Positions 30,001 through 41,399 of a stretch of 64,000 bases of DNA are shown piece after piece. The stretch lies in the NCBI RefSeq assembly GCF_000143415.4, contig NW_003314262.1, positions 3,682,620 to 3,746,619 of the forward strand, given 5' to 3'. Below the pieces are notes generated by a model that was given only the letters and a program-made list of their open reading frames with translations, had not been told where the DNA came from and did no database searches. Each line of letters starts with the position of its first letter. The first letter of the stretch is position 1. A program made the position numbers and the translations under genes. This DNA is from Selaginella moellendorffii (lineage: Eukaryota; Streptophyta; Lycopodiopsida; Selaginellales; Selaginellaceae).

Positions 30001-31964
30001 ATTTTCATTAGTATTGATGATTTAGCTATGGCTTTATGTTATTGGCATTCATGCATTTGCTAGTTAGCAACTGTGTTGATGTTCAAACAAACTGAGTGGC
30101 AAGTTTGAGTTAGTTGTGTTCTAGACGAGATTGTTTAGTAGGGGTTGAGCTTTAGCTTTTCCTTGAAAAGTGATTTAGTCGTAAACTATACTAGCTTTAC
30201 GAAAAGAAAAGTTAGTGATTGATATTAGAACATTTGAATCTTTGTTGGATTTGAGTCGGGATATATTAATCATTGATGATTCTTCTTGTGCTTATTATGA
30301 AGTGAGTTATGTCTTGCTATAGATGGATTCATGGAGGATCGTTTAGTGATCACTTGTGGAGCATAGCTTTAATATGCTTGGCTTTTGGATTGATGCAAAC
30401 ATGCTTTTCATTAGTTTTGGCATTATGAAGTTTGGCTTATAAAAGTGTTGAAGAGGATATTGTGGGTTGTACCATAATTTCTTCTTTAGCATTAAAGTTA
30501 GTTTATGCGAGACTCGTAATCATTGTTAAGCAAGACTTAACTATAAGCTTCTTTAAACTTTTGGTTCCTTGAGTTTTCATGATCATTATTTCATTTGTTA
30601 AAAGCTGTTAGGAAAAGCATTTTGGCTCATTAGTTTCAATGTTGAAATTAGCTTTTGCATCTAGCAATCATTGATGATGATTGATTGTCATCTAGGATAG
30701 TTGATTATCTTTGTCGAAGGTTTTGCTTGATTATTGTTGATCTAGAATGATTTGCTATTCTTCGGGATAGTGGATTCCTTCTTAGACAATGATTCTACAT
30801 ATCTTTTTTTGATGAGATGATTAATGATCTGTTATGATGGTTAATTATTCTCTTTGATGGCTTTTGGCTTTTCATAATACCACATGTTCTTTGTGGTTTG
30901 CTCTGGATTGGTCTCTTAAGTTTGAGATATCAATAGGATGTTGCTAACGTTTGCTAAAACAACTTGGGTTCCTTCGTATTGTTGATCGGGATCTATTTAA
31001 ATTAACTAGTGCGATGGTTGGCATGATTAAGTGTTTGTTAGTTTTACCATATTCATTCTGTTCTATTGATTGTTGCTCAAGTTAGTTCTAATAGATTATA
31101 ATATTATTTCCTTCGGGTGATACATTCGCAAGCATTATGTTTATTGGTTAAGGATACTTTGTGTTTTTTAAGTTATCTTTGGTAAGTTGCTTAGCATACT
31201 ATCTACAATCTTCGGTAGTTAAGTTTTCTCATTGAGTTTACTTGATGATATATTTATTATTGAATTTTGTTGGATGGTGAATCCTATGTTTTCCAATGAT
31301 AGTGATTTTAGTGGTTCCTATCCTATAATACTGATTTATTAGATGATAACTTACTTGGAATACTTTTGTGTTCTAATTTAAGCTTTATTGACTGATAATT
31401 AAATCTCTAAGATATCATTGTCTTTAGCTTTGATATTGTCCATATATTGGTCTTTGTGTTTGGGCCAGTATAGGCAAATTGGCTTCGGCACTTCGTGTGC
31501 ATGTTGAAATCTCTAGTCATGGGGTAGCTACTGTTAACTGGTCACATCACCCACCTCTCTGTCGATGATCCTTATTCCATTAAAAGGGCATGATCGTGTA
31601 AACAACTCTAACTGCCTGTTTACAGTAGTCTATCTAAACTTTACCGACGGGTTTGGTTTCTTTGCTCATGAGGGTTAGAGCCTCTAGCTTTTCTCTCTAT
31701 ATCCCTGCGGGCAAGGGCATATCACACTTTTGTAAGCTAAGTGACACCCAAAGCAGCAAGGGTGGCTAACTTTGTTGGTCATTTCCTTGTTGGCAAAAGC
31801 TGAAAGGTGTCTAAGTTGGTAGCGCATCCACGTTAAACAAAGAGATTGCCTCCTAAGTCGGTGCATTTATCACATAGTGTGATTATCGTGAACTTTTTCT
31901 GGAGTTGTTTCCTTGGCAGTGGTCTAGACTCAAGTATGCATTGACGAAGACGTCGATCTTCCCT
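27071..31964 (+). other. Non-coding interior of LARD copy 1
   Basis: Nearly 4.9 kb of AT-rich sequence without a recognisable gene in any frame. Short frames, such as the one at 27474-27698, have no family motifs. The interior is conserved with the inverted copy at 46590-52440; for example 31900-31970 pairs with 46590-46640 and 27290-27340 with 52260-52290. That shows it is a transposed unit rather than random host DNA. Confidence 0.7.
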
Positions 31965-31975
31965 AGGGGGGAGAG
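31965..31975 (+). other. Polypurine tract of LARD copy 1
   Basis: AGGGGGGAGAG directly before the TG start of the 3' LTR; the usual second-strand primer. The inverted copy has the equivalent CTTTCCCCCCC at 46585-46596. Confidence 0.85.
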
Positions 31976-33095
31976 TGTTACAAATGTGACTTCGGGTATC
32001 GAAAGTTACCTGTCAGCTAGTCCTTACGGACACTCCTTCCTTACTGCCACAATGGCAATAGGTCGATATTGCTAGTTCCCATCATTAGCCCATCTTGTCC
32101 AAGTGTTAGTAAATTGGGTTTAGCATCTGTACATAGCCAGATGGACATAAGGTAGGAACTCCTATGTGTTTCTAGCTAAGCATACTCGGCTTGGCTCTTA
32201 GTTCTCTTTTGCTCTGTCTTGCACTGGCTTGACAAGAACCCTCGCGTATTGAGATTGGTCCTTCAATATCACTGGATGATAGCTTACCATGTTTGCCAAA
32301 CACCCTCGCTATCATGCCCTTTATGTTAGTGTTATTTCAGTCCTAAATACTATTTATGGAAAGTGTCTAGATTTGCTCATTTGGCATATCTACGGAATGT
32401 AGAGATTGGCTTGAACACAATGGTGTTCGTCCCGTGTCCAAATTTGGATTCTAGCACCATTCTATATTTAGTAAGTTTTGAGCTTGTCCCAGAGACTAAC
32501 TCCTGATACTAAGGGAAGCTTGGGGTGAAAGCCTAAAACATGTGTTCCTCAAGGGGGGATATGGGGGGTTCCAAATGTATAGTAGGGATAGTGGGTAGGT
32601 CGGGCATGGCCGACCAACCTGAGGCATAATCTAGCTCCCACTTGCATGCCAGTCTTTGTTCTGCATCTAGCTTGGGTCTAAGCCCAAGCTCCACACCATG
32701 CTAGCTAGTGGAGTACCCATATCCTTGCGTTAGGCCACCAGTATGCCGAAATAACGCCAGACTCTGTTTGGCTCCGTTTTGCATGCTAGTCCTAGCATTG
32801 GGATGCTCGTTGCTCTAGGACTGTTCCAAGCCGCTCCAGGTTCCTGTCCCTTCGCTCTTTGGGTTGTATGCTCGAAAGTTGCTCTATAGTCCGATTCCAT
32901 CACTTTTTGCCTCCATGCTTGGGGGTTTGGCATTGTTCCTTCATTTAGTGGCCCAAGGCTCTAAACCTCAGGTTCCACACCACTGTCCTATGGACACGTG
33001 GCATGTGCCACGTGGCATATAAAGGGTTTAGGTTCTGCTTCGTGGTGTTATCCTATGGTAAATCACCATAAGATAAAGGGTAAAAAGCACGTGCT
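31976..33095 (+). repeat. 3' LTR of LARD copy 1
   Basis: Starts TGTTACAAATG and ends near GTGCTCA (about 33095). It aligns with the 5' LTR at both ends, and its central 32450-32970 aligns with the reverse complement of 44940-46140 in copy 2. The exact 3' end is uncertain by a few bases. Confidence 0.78.
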
Positions 33096-34240
33096 CAGGT
33101 GTTGAGGGACACCTTTATAGATTTGAAAGGTGACAAGTTTGTGTCATTCAATATACAAGTCAACAAATTCTTTGAGCTCATCCAAGAAATTGCTAGATAG
33201 CTTCACAAACAAGATAAAATTTACCATCCTAGATAATGCATCAGCCATCTTATTGTCACCTCCATACTTGCATTAGATCTTAATAAACATTTCCTGCAGA
33301 AATTCTTGCCAATAAGCAAGGCAATCTTGAAGATCCTTTTGTCAATTGAAATACTAATGAGACTAATGGTCTGAATCCACATGGAAGTCCAATCCTTACA
33401 AATAATATTGCTATTCCTTCACAGCAGCAATCATAGCATACAACTCCTTGTCTCGAGTAGGCCAATTCCGTTATGTGGCATCAAATTTATAGCTTATATA
33501 CGCAAGAGGATGCCCAACTTGAAGCAAGACGGCTCCAATAGCAATATTATTTACATCTATGTCGATCACAAAAGGCTAGATATGAAAGATCCACCACAGT
33601 AAATCCTTGAGTTGTATCCATAATTAATCCCACCACATTCACCTTAAAAATTCATTGACCCCTTCAGGATAATCTTTGCCTTGATGTCCAATCCTATGGC
33701 AATGAAAACAATTGCCTTCTATCTTGTCTTTCTCCTATTGGTCCAAATGATGTCTTTTGGCCTCGTTACCATCTCCACTCTTCAAGCTACGATGGACCAA
33801 AGGCCATTTCTTCCCCAAGGATAAAGTATTGGTGGGTTATCATGTTGACTACCCTACAGACCATCCCGTTGACCAGAGTTGACCAAGTTGACTAATGGTT
33901 TGGGTGAAAAGATTTGAGCCTTAATGATAGCATCAATCAACGTTACTGGAAAATCCTTCTTAACCTTCTACTATACATCCACCGAGCTAAAACCTTTGAT
34001 AAAACATTACACCTTTAGCAGCTCATTAGAGGTGCCTATGAGACTAAGGCAAAGATCATAGAACTTGTGGGCATATGCATCAAAAGACAAAGTTCTCTGC
34101 TGGATCTTTAACAGTTGAATCATGAGATCAACCTCTTCAAACTTCTAAGAATAAACCTCTTAACTATCAGAAACACTTGATGATAACTTCCATTCCATAA
34201 TACCATAATCCTTGGCATGCTTGTATGTTTCATGATCTTT
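33096..34240 (-). mobile_element. Decayed Ty3 element fragments, minus orientation
   Basis: RNase H-region sequence at about 33160-33570 (33445-33530 matches 24030-24130 and 8349-8420). It joins at about 33573 to gag sequence at 33590-34240 containing the zinc-knuckle region (33660-33720) and capsid region. The first 65 bp after the LARD (33096-33160) run in the opposite orientation to the matching piece at 23650-23705. This copy carries the uninserted version of the giant-transposon target at 34100-34120. All frames are broken. Confidence 0.72.
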
Positions 34241-36010
34241 GTCTTAGTATCATGGGCACCTATAATGAGTTGCTAAAGGTGCAATGTTTCATCAAATGAT
34301 TGATTATGGATGTATAATAAAAAGTCAAGAATGATTTTCCAACAATATTCATTGATGCTATCACTAAAGCTTAAATCTTTTCACCCAAACCATCAATCAA
34401 CTTAGTCAACTCTAGTAAATAGGATGGTCTATGGGGTAATTAATATGATGACCAACTTGCCAATACTTCATCTTCTGGGAAGAAACAACTGTTTTTCTAT
34501 TGTGGCTCGAAGAGTGGAGATGGTAATAAGGCAAAAAAATATTATTTGGACCAACAAGAGAAAAACAAGATGGAGGGCAATTGTTTTTGTCGTCACAATA
34601 CTAGACATCACGGCAAGGATTGCCCTTTTGTGAAGGGATCAAAGAATGCTAAAGTGAATGTGGTAGAATTTATCATGAATACAACTCAAGCATATGCTAT
34701 GGTGGCTTTTCCACACCCTGTAGCAAAAGTTTAAGAATCTAAATTTTGAGTTTGTATCAACTTTGTAGAGATTAATGGTTCTATGCACAATCAACTTATG
34801 AAAGCCAAGGGGGATATTCAAGGTAGTGTTGTTAGTATTCTTTTCAATATATGTGCTACTCACAACTTTTTGAGCTCTAGGGTAATGAAGAAACTTAGTT
34901 TGTCTATGGAAAAAAGTTCAATAATTTACAAAGTGGTTATAGCAAATGGACATAGCACTCATATTTATGGTGAATGGGCTTTGAATGTTCTTTTGACAGT
35001 TATCCTTCGTTCTATGTTATGGATCTTGATTGGTTTGATGACGGAAGGCTAGGGATTGATTGGGAGTGTAATGTTCTACATATTGAAATTGGTGCATATC
35101 AAGTTTTGTGATATATTTTCGGATGAATTGCATGATGGTTTGCTTCTTGAACATGGAATTCAACATAATATTGACTTGGTTCTTGGAGCTACTCTTTATC
35201 AGCATCAACTGACTCATATTAATCCTACTGAAGATGAGGAAATTAATAGGTAATTTGCTGAATACCTTCAAAAAGGATGGTTATAGATTAGCAAGTCTCC
35301 TTGGGCTGTTCCAATAGTGATAGTCAAGAAAGAAGATGGTACATAGCATCTCTACATGAATTACAAGGGATTGAGTGGTAGGATAGTGAAGAATATGTTT
35401 TCAATCCCTTGTATTGATGATTTTTTCAATCATCTTCGTGATGCTTGATATTTTTCAAAGATTGATTTGAGGCAAGGGTATCATTAGATTTGTGTCAAAC
35501 TAGAGGATGTTCCAAAAACTGTAATTTGAATAAGGATGGGTCATTACAAGTTTTTAGTGATGCTATTTGGTTTGACAAATGCTCCTGCAACTTTTCAGAA
35601 ATTGAATTAAGTTCTACAACCTTACTTGGGAAAGTTTGCAATTGATTATTTTGATGATATTCTAGTATTCAACTCTTAAATGGAGGATTATGAGATGCAT
35701 ATATGAAGTGTTTTGCACCTTTTGAGAGACAACAAGCTCTACTTGAAGTTATCAAGATGTGAGTTTTTCTTAAAGGAGAGTGGATATTTTGGGCATTTGA
35801 TTTTAGTATATAGAGTGAGAGTTGATCATGCAAAGATTCAAGTCATGGTTAATTGGCCTATACTTTCGATAATGCATAGTTTCTATGGTATAGCTGGAGT
35901 TTTTTGACAATTTATGAAGGACTTTTCAAAGATAGTAGCACCCTTGACCCATCTTCTTCAAAATACATCAAAACATGCTACTCTAATGATAAGAGGATGG
36001 ATGTCAAGAT
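34225..36010 (+). pseudogene. Decayed Ty3 gag-pol fragment, plus orientation
   Basis: Same family as 8349-10640 but on the plus strand. Gag with the zinc knuckle CFCRHNTRHHGKDCPF lies near 34580-34630. The protease (SILFNICATHNFLSS, active site lost) is at 34783-34990, and the protease-RT linker (FCDIFSDELHDGLLLEHG) at 35100-35250. The RT follows, with PWAVPIVIVKKEDGT near 35297 and FAIDYFDDILVFNS near 35635, then LLRDNKLYLKLSRCEFF. It ends near 36010 at the RNase H start. At least a dozen stops or frameshifts. The first 85 bp form an inverted repeat with 33965-34060. Confidence 0.82.
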
Positions 36011-37022
36011 TACTTAACATGGTTAATTCTTTTTAAGCCATCATATAATGTTTACCGTTTAGGGTCTTTTAGGCTCTATTTAAAATCTTGTACCTCTTAC
36101 ATTCTCCCCACATGATGGCAAAGGAGGATGCAAGAAATACAAATTATTTGATGGACTAGCACACATATCACTCCTATAACCTCTTTCTCAACTATTGTCT
36201 AAGTACCTTGGTTATTGTCTAAGCTTTCTTTAAACTACATAAATTCTAGTGTGGAAATTGATACTCGAGTGACAAGTTTTTGTTACAAATACAAGGAGAT
36301 TTAGTCCTCCATATCATAAAACCAATCCTCCACCACCTTATAGTCATTCACTCCCTTGAAGACCTTGGTTTGTAAGGACTCTCCTACTACATTTTTAAAG
36401 ATTGATTATAATTTATTTTACATTTAGGAGAGTTTGAAAATATGGAAATAAAGTTTAGTCTTGGATTTAATATCCTACATCCTTTCCAAATGATGTAGTG
36501 GAATAATATTATGGCTTTAGTGTTAAAAATATTAGTTCCCATTATTATTTTTACAAAGAAGGTTTAAAACTCCGACCTTGTAGTTAACAGCCACCATAAC
36601 TTTATAGTAATTATTTTTATTAATTTGAAAGATTATAATTTATTACTAAAATAACACCACAACAAACCAATCAAGTTGTGCTACAATCTTTTCTATTTGA
36701 ACAATTTTCTATTTTAATAAAATATCTTATGTTTATCTAGGCCAGCATAGTTAGATTCTTTGCTAGTTTCGTGCAAATTTGTCCAACTAACATCTAACAA
36801 AAGATGGGTGAGATTATATTGTGATAGACTGTATTGTGGTAGAGCATATATTATGTTGGGATCTTATGCTTCTAGATAGGCATTACAAGATCTAAAACAA
36901 ATCATATATACTTATTACTTAGATTGCAATATATTAGTAGCAAAGTTGAGTTCCTCCACTTCATATAAAAATGTTTAAGTGATCTAGGAAACACTCATCC
37001 AAGCTACTCAGAAATTAACAAG

Positions 37023-38328
37023 ATGAGGTTTTCCTGTATTATTTCATTTTTCAGCATACTATTTTCTTTTGCATTATGCACACATTTACCACCACTACCC
37101 CAATGTGTAGATGGAATTATCATATTTGGGGATTCTCTTTCAGACACAGGAGCCTCTGCTAATGTGTTTCCAAGTAATCCAGGAAATCAGTCTCCTTATG
37201 GTATAACTTATCCAGGAAGTCCAACTGGAAGATTTTCAGATGGAAGGCTTATTATTGATTACATAAGTATGGCTATGTGTGATTATGAACTTTTCTAAGA
37301 TCTTCTCGCAGGTGCTGGCTTAAAGTTCAAGTATCCAGAGCCTTATTTTGTGACTATTAATCCAGATTATAGGACTGGTGTCAACTTTGCTCAGGCTGGC
37401 TCAACAGCACTCAACACCGTCTTTCAAAATCCCATATATTTCTCTTACCAGCTGCAACAATTTTTGCAGTTTAAACAGAGATTACAATCGGGTTACAATT
37501 CAAACAGAGGTAATTATATTATAAAAATTATGAGAGTATTAATTTTATTTCGGTTTTTAAACAGATGCATATAGGAAGTCATTACCTCCACTAAAGTTTT
37601 ATCAAACATTCCTTTATGCTGTAGAAATTGGAGGTAATGACATTATTAATAATATAATCTACAACAATAAATCTCTATCATATATTGCAAACATTACTAT
37701 ACCCACAGCAGTTGCAGCTATCAAATCTTCTTTACAAGTGAGGTTATTTTGATTTCCAATAACCAAAACCTTAGCCTTGTTGTTTTGCTAGTTACTTTAT
37801 AACGAAGGTGGTAGAAAAATTTTAGTGTTCACAATAACACCATTGGGCTGCACTCCATCATTTAAGACTATTTTTGCATCTCCAAATCCGACAGCATATG
37901 ATTCTTATCAGTGCCTTATTGCGTTTAATAACATTTCTCAATATTTCAACTCAAAACTTGTGGACGCTGTGGTTTCTCTACGAAATCAATACACTGACGC
38001 CAAATTCTACATTGCAGATATGTATAACCCTTACTATAAGATCCTTCAAAATAGTTCAGCTTACGGTAAGTCTGATGCTGATATATATGCTATTTACTTA
38101 AACTTCAAAGCAGGTTTTACGAATATACGAGATGCTTGCTGCGGAACTGGGGCACCATATAATTATTCTCCTTTCCAACCATGTGGAACACCTGGTATAT
38201 CAAGTTGTTTAAATCCCAGTACTTACATATCTTGGGATGGTGTTCACTACACCCAACATTATTATCAAATAGTAGCAGAGTTCTTCTTAAGTGGAACGTT
38301 TTTAGATCCATCAACGAAAATCTGCTAA
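37023..38328 (+). CDS. GDSL-type lipase/esterase, paralogue A
   Basis: Secreted serine esterase of the GDSL family, acting on cell-wall or surface esters; substrate unknown. Exons 37023-37266, 37312-37509, 37565-37737, 37792-38065 and 38114-38328 give 368 codons. A signal peptide is clear (MRFSCIISFFSILFSFALC). Block I, FGDSLSDTG, carries the catalytic Ser near residue 37; block III is GGND; block V, SWDGVHYT, supplies the catalytic Asp and His. Size and intron positions fit plant GDSL genes. The last intron (48 bp) is in-frame and free of stops, so it could be mistaken for coding; in paralogue B it contains a stop. A TATAAA lies about 60 bp before the ATG. Apparently intact. Confidence 0.9.
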
Positions 38329-38449
38329 ACAGTAAGTCAAGAGCTGAATGAAGTTATTAATAATATGCTGCACACCTTGTTAAACATAAATCAATGTAAA
38401 AGTTTATTATAAACACAAATTAAATCTAAGTTTTATGGCCAAGGTTTAT

Positions 38450-39770
38450 CTAATGCTTGCTAATAACGTCATACGACAAGCCATTGTTTTGCGGTTCCAA
38501 ATGCAACACCAGGAGTCCACACGCCACCTTTGGGGAGTTTATCGCGGTTTTTCAGTACGAGCAGCACCGCCTGGACGAGAATGATAGGCGTCGTCACGTA
38601 TCCAATCTCCGGACCTGTTACTCGCGTGATGATCTCCGTGTCCGGTTGCTGTTTCTTCCCGGGAGGAACTTTGCTAGCGTCCTTGAAGCCGCGGCCCACG
38701 AACACCATCGAGAAAGAGGAGTTATCAATCTCCTCCTGCGAAGGCCCGTCTTGCTGAAAACTCCCCCTGTGGAAACCTCCGGATGGCTGAGCAGGAGCTT
38801 TCTACCCCAACCAAAGTTTGCCAGGACGTAGAGAATGAATCCCGTGAGCAGCAGAAAGTAGACGCCAGAGCTCCTTGACGCTCAAGTAGACGCCAAAGAG
38901 CACAGGCTTGATGTCCGTCCACTGCTTTAAGGACTGTTCTTGATGCTTGGAAGCTGTAGGAAGGCCGTCTGGGTTCTCGGCTACTGTTGCAAGAGTCCTA
39001 CGAACCAGGACTGCGTCGGACGAAGGGATCTTGACGGCCCAGGAATTTACTGCGTCCTCCCAGTGCACCGCAGGGCGTTTCAGCGGCACTCCTGGAATCT
39101 AGTAAACGAACAAAGTTATCCACGGAGAAAAAAAAAAGGACGACGCACAAACAAACCTGGAGTCTTGGCGATCTAATTGGCCTCGACTTCCTGAGCTTTT
39201 GAAGCTCCCCAACGCTCGCAATTCCCAGGACCGCAGACTCAAAAGTTGCAAAGTTGCCTTTTATCCGCGTCGAGGAACGCAGCGTGAGATTGGCTTCGAA
39301 GAGCCTTGCCATTGCTTCGTATTGAAGATGACCCCAAACTCCGCCGGAACACTGTCGAATCCACAACTGGACACCACCAGACTTTTCCTGTCCACTGCCT
39401 GCTCATGATACTTGGCCCTCATCCTTTCCATGAACTCGGGCTCCCCAGTGATGTCCAAGTAGTCTATTCCAGATTCCGCGCAAGCAGCCACAAAGGGCTC
39501 TCCATAAAGCCTGTACGGACCAACGCAGCTGACCAGCACCCCCGAAGAGAAGCCATGTCGTGAACATCAGCCTCGAATATCGGCACGGACGACTTGAGCC
39601 TCTGTTCTTCAGACGTATGTCCGAGAGCCCAAGAGAGGGACTCCTCCATCTTCTGGCGGCTACAACCAGCTATACCCACCTTCATGTCCTCTGGGAGCTC
39701 ACCCAGAACGCGCTTGCCAGTGAATCCAGGAGCCCCCCACGATGATCACGTCTACCGCAGCGCTCTACAT
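38450..39770 (-). pseudogene. Saccharopine-dehydrogenase-like oxidoreductase, broken copy A
   Basis: Duplicate of the intact gene at 54813-56208. The start codon at 39768-39770 is followed at once by TAG, where copy B has GAG. A deletion of about 20 bp near 39540 removes the residues after ASLRG and shifts the frame, and small indels occur near 38500 and 38880. Recognisable pieces include VGIAGCSRQKMEESLSWALG (39685 downward) and the C-terminal AVLVRRTLATVAENPDG block. Non-functional. Confidence 0.88.
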
Positions 39771-39841
39771 CTTGAGCAGACACTAGGAACTGAACGGTGA
39801 AGCTCAAAACCGACAAATAAAGAAAAATGTAGATACTTTAG

Positions 39842-40122
39842 CTAGTCCAAAACTCCATGCTTCGATAGCTTTTGTAGCCATACGGTCGTTTCTGAGGATC
39901 CATCTTTCTGAAGGTCAGGGAGACTCTGCGGGAAAGCAAACCGTGACGTTAAACCAGCTGAAAATTCTGGACGACAAACAAGCTTAGAGAGTTTACGAGA
40001 ATTTCAAGTCTTACGTAAGAATAGTTGTAGCAGCATCCAAACTCCTTGCATCCATTTCATGTGGAGTGCGTTCTAAAAACTCAAAAGCCATTGTTAGAAA
40101 ATGGTTCAAAGACATCTATAGT
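39842..40122 (-). pseudogene. ALKBH-like demethylase remnant, copy A
   Basis: Contains the last exon and exon 3 of the gene at 56262-57783, but a deletion of about 470 bp (corresponding to 56395-56865) removes exons 4 and 5 with the Fe-binding His-x-Asp region. The duplication ends within intron 2. Non-functional. Confidence 0.85.
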
Positions 40123-41300
40123 GGAGCTTCAAATTGATCATTTATTTGATCTAATTGAATTATGAATTTATCATTTGATAAGTTGATTGATCAATTCATA
40201 TCAATTTTGTTATACATCCAGGTGGACAGTTTATGCAAAATTTAGGGCTCTTAATCAGGTGGTAGCAAAATAAGGGTGCGCCGCACTGGGGGACACGGGG
40301 GGGCATGACACCTGTCTGTTTGTCCCCCAGGAGGGGTAAATTTCTCCTTTTACCGCGGCTCCTCCTCCGCGGCAAAGCTTCCACCGCCCCAGCAGCGGAT
40401 CACCCAGCCCAAGAGGTCCTGGCCCCTGAGGACGCTAGTGCCAGAGATGGAGGCCCAGGAGTTTGTGCTGCTTGAGCACGGGGATGTTCACGGTTCATGC
40501 AAAGTTTATCATCGTTGCCAGAGCACTCATCACAAAGTATACTACGTGCATAGGAATTAGATTGTGTCAGCAGGCTTGAAAGCTGTGCATCATCCTGGTC
40601 CATTCAAGTTCTTGAGGCTTGGAGTTCCAAGCAAAGTCAAGTACACTAGGTAGTAGTGTCTTGGTCACCAAATTCCAGTTCTTTGGGAAGGCTCCTCCAC
40701 TCAGTAATGGTGGATCTATTCTTCTTTAAACTTTCTTTTTTTGGATCCATCCTTCCATGGTAAAAATTGTTGTGGAGTGTGTTTGGTATTGTTTAGCAGT
40801 AGGATAGTAAATAAGCTTCTTTTTGTGCTAGGGTTATTGATGATTTTTTCAGCGATAAAATAGATATACTAATATGACTTAAATATTTTCAAGAACTTTG
40901 CCAATTGGGCAATATCAACAGTTGTAGATCTTGCTGGGTTTGTGAATACCAAGAGATTACCACTAGGATTCATGGCAATTCTTGCTCTAAGAATGTGCAT
41001 GTGATTTTATGAGGGAAATTAGTGTGAAGCACTTACAAAAACAACTAAATACTTGGCATGCAAAGAATCAGGTGTTAAAAGGTTTTGAAAAAAATCAGTT
41101 GTTAAAAGTTTTAGGTATCACTCCAAGGTTTTTCTAGCATTTTTACCTCTCCTTTATATGGATGGAATGCTTGGGGACTATAATCAAGCTACACAGCCTT
41201 AAAATAGGTGCATTGAGTGAGCTTTACTTATAACTTGAGACAAGTTATGAATGATGCTAAAGTCTTTTGCTTATATAATATTTGAAATTTATAGTGTTTT
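40123..41300. other. No gene recognised
   Basis: A GC-rich stretch at 40260-40480 and then AT-rich DNA. Short frames only. At 41305-41320 GAGGGGGAGTATTATGAAC resembles a polypurine tract next to an LTR, but no matching LTR or coding remnant could be confirmed. Confidence 0.4.
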
Positions 41301-41399
41301 TTATGCCTTGAGGGGGAGTATTATGAACTTGGCACCAAACATAATTATATATATACCAGATAACATCATGTCATATCCTTAGGTTTATGCAGCTTCTCA

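Larger units (their letters stand above)
26093..33095 (+). mobile_element. Large non-coding LTR retrotransposon (LARD-like), copy 1
   Basis: Two direct repeats (26093-27055 and 31976-33095) start TGTCGCAAATGTGAC and TGTTACAAATGTGAC. A tRNA-Met-type primer-binding site follows the first and a polypurine tract precedes the second. The 4.9 kb interior has no ORF longer than about 75 codons and no RT or integrase motif, which is the definition of a LARD. It must be mobilised by proteins of another element (family knowledge). It is inserted in integrase sequence of the older Ty3 family. A clean target duplication could not be seen. A second, inverted copy is at 44850-52440. Confidence 0.85.
36100..40122. 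repeat. Segmental duplication, segment A
   Basis: Aligns by eye with 52590-57065 in the same orientation over a GDSL esterase gene, an oxidoreductase gene and part of an ALKBH-like gene. Similarity is weaker at the left edge (36100-36700) and very high from 36780 onward. The right edge falls in intron 2 of the ALKBH-like gene. Because segment B continues into the complete gene, segment A is probably the derived copy (inference). Confidence 0.9.

Noticed and set aside
38066-38113. Coding reading through the last intron of GDSL paralogue A
   Set aside because: It is open only because it is 48 bp and free of stops; paralogue B has a stop there and the family sequence is continuous without it.
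40890-41320. Copia element end with polypurine tract GAGGGGGAGTA
   Set aside because: No confirmed copia coding motif upstream and no LTR partner.
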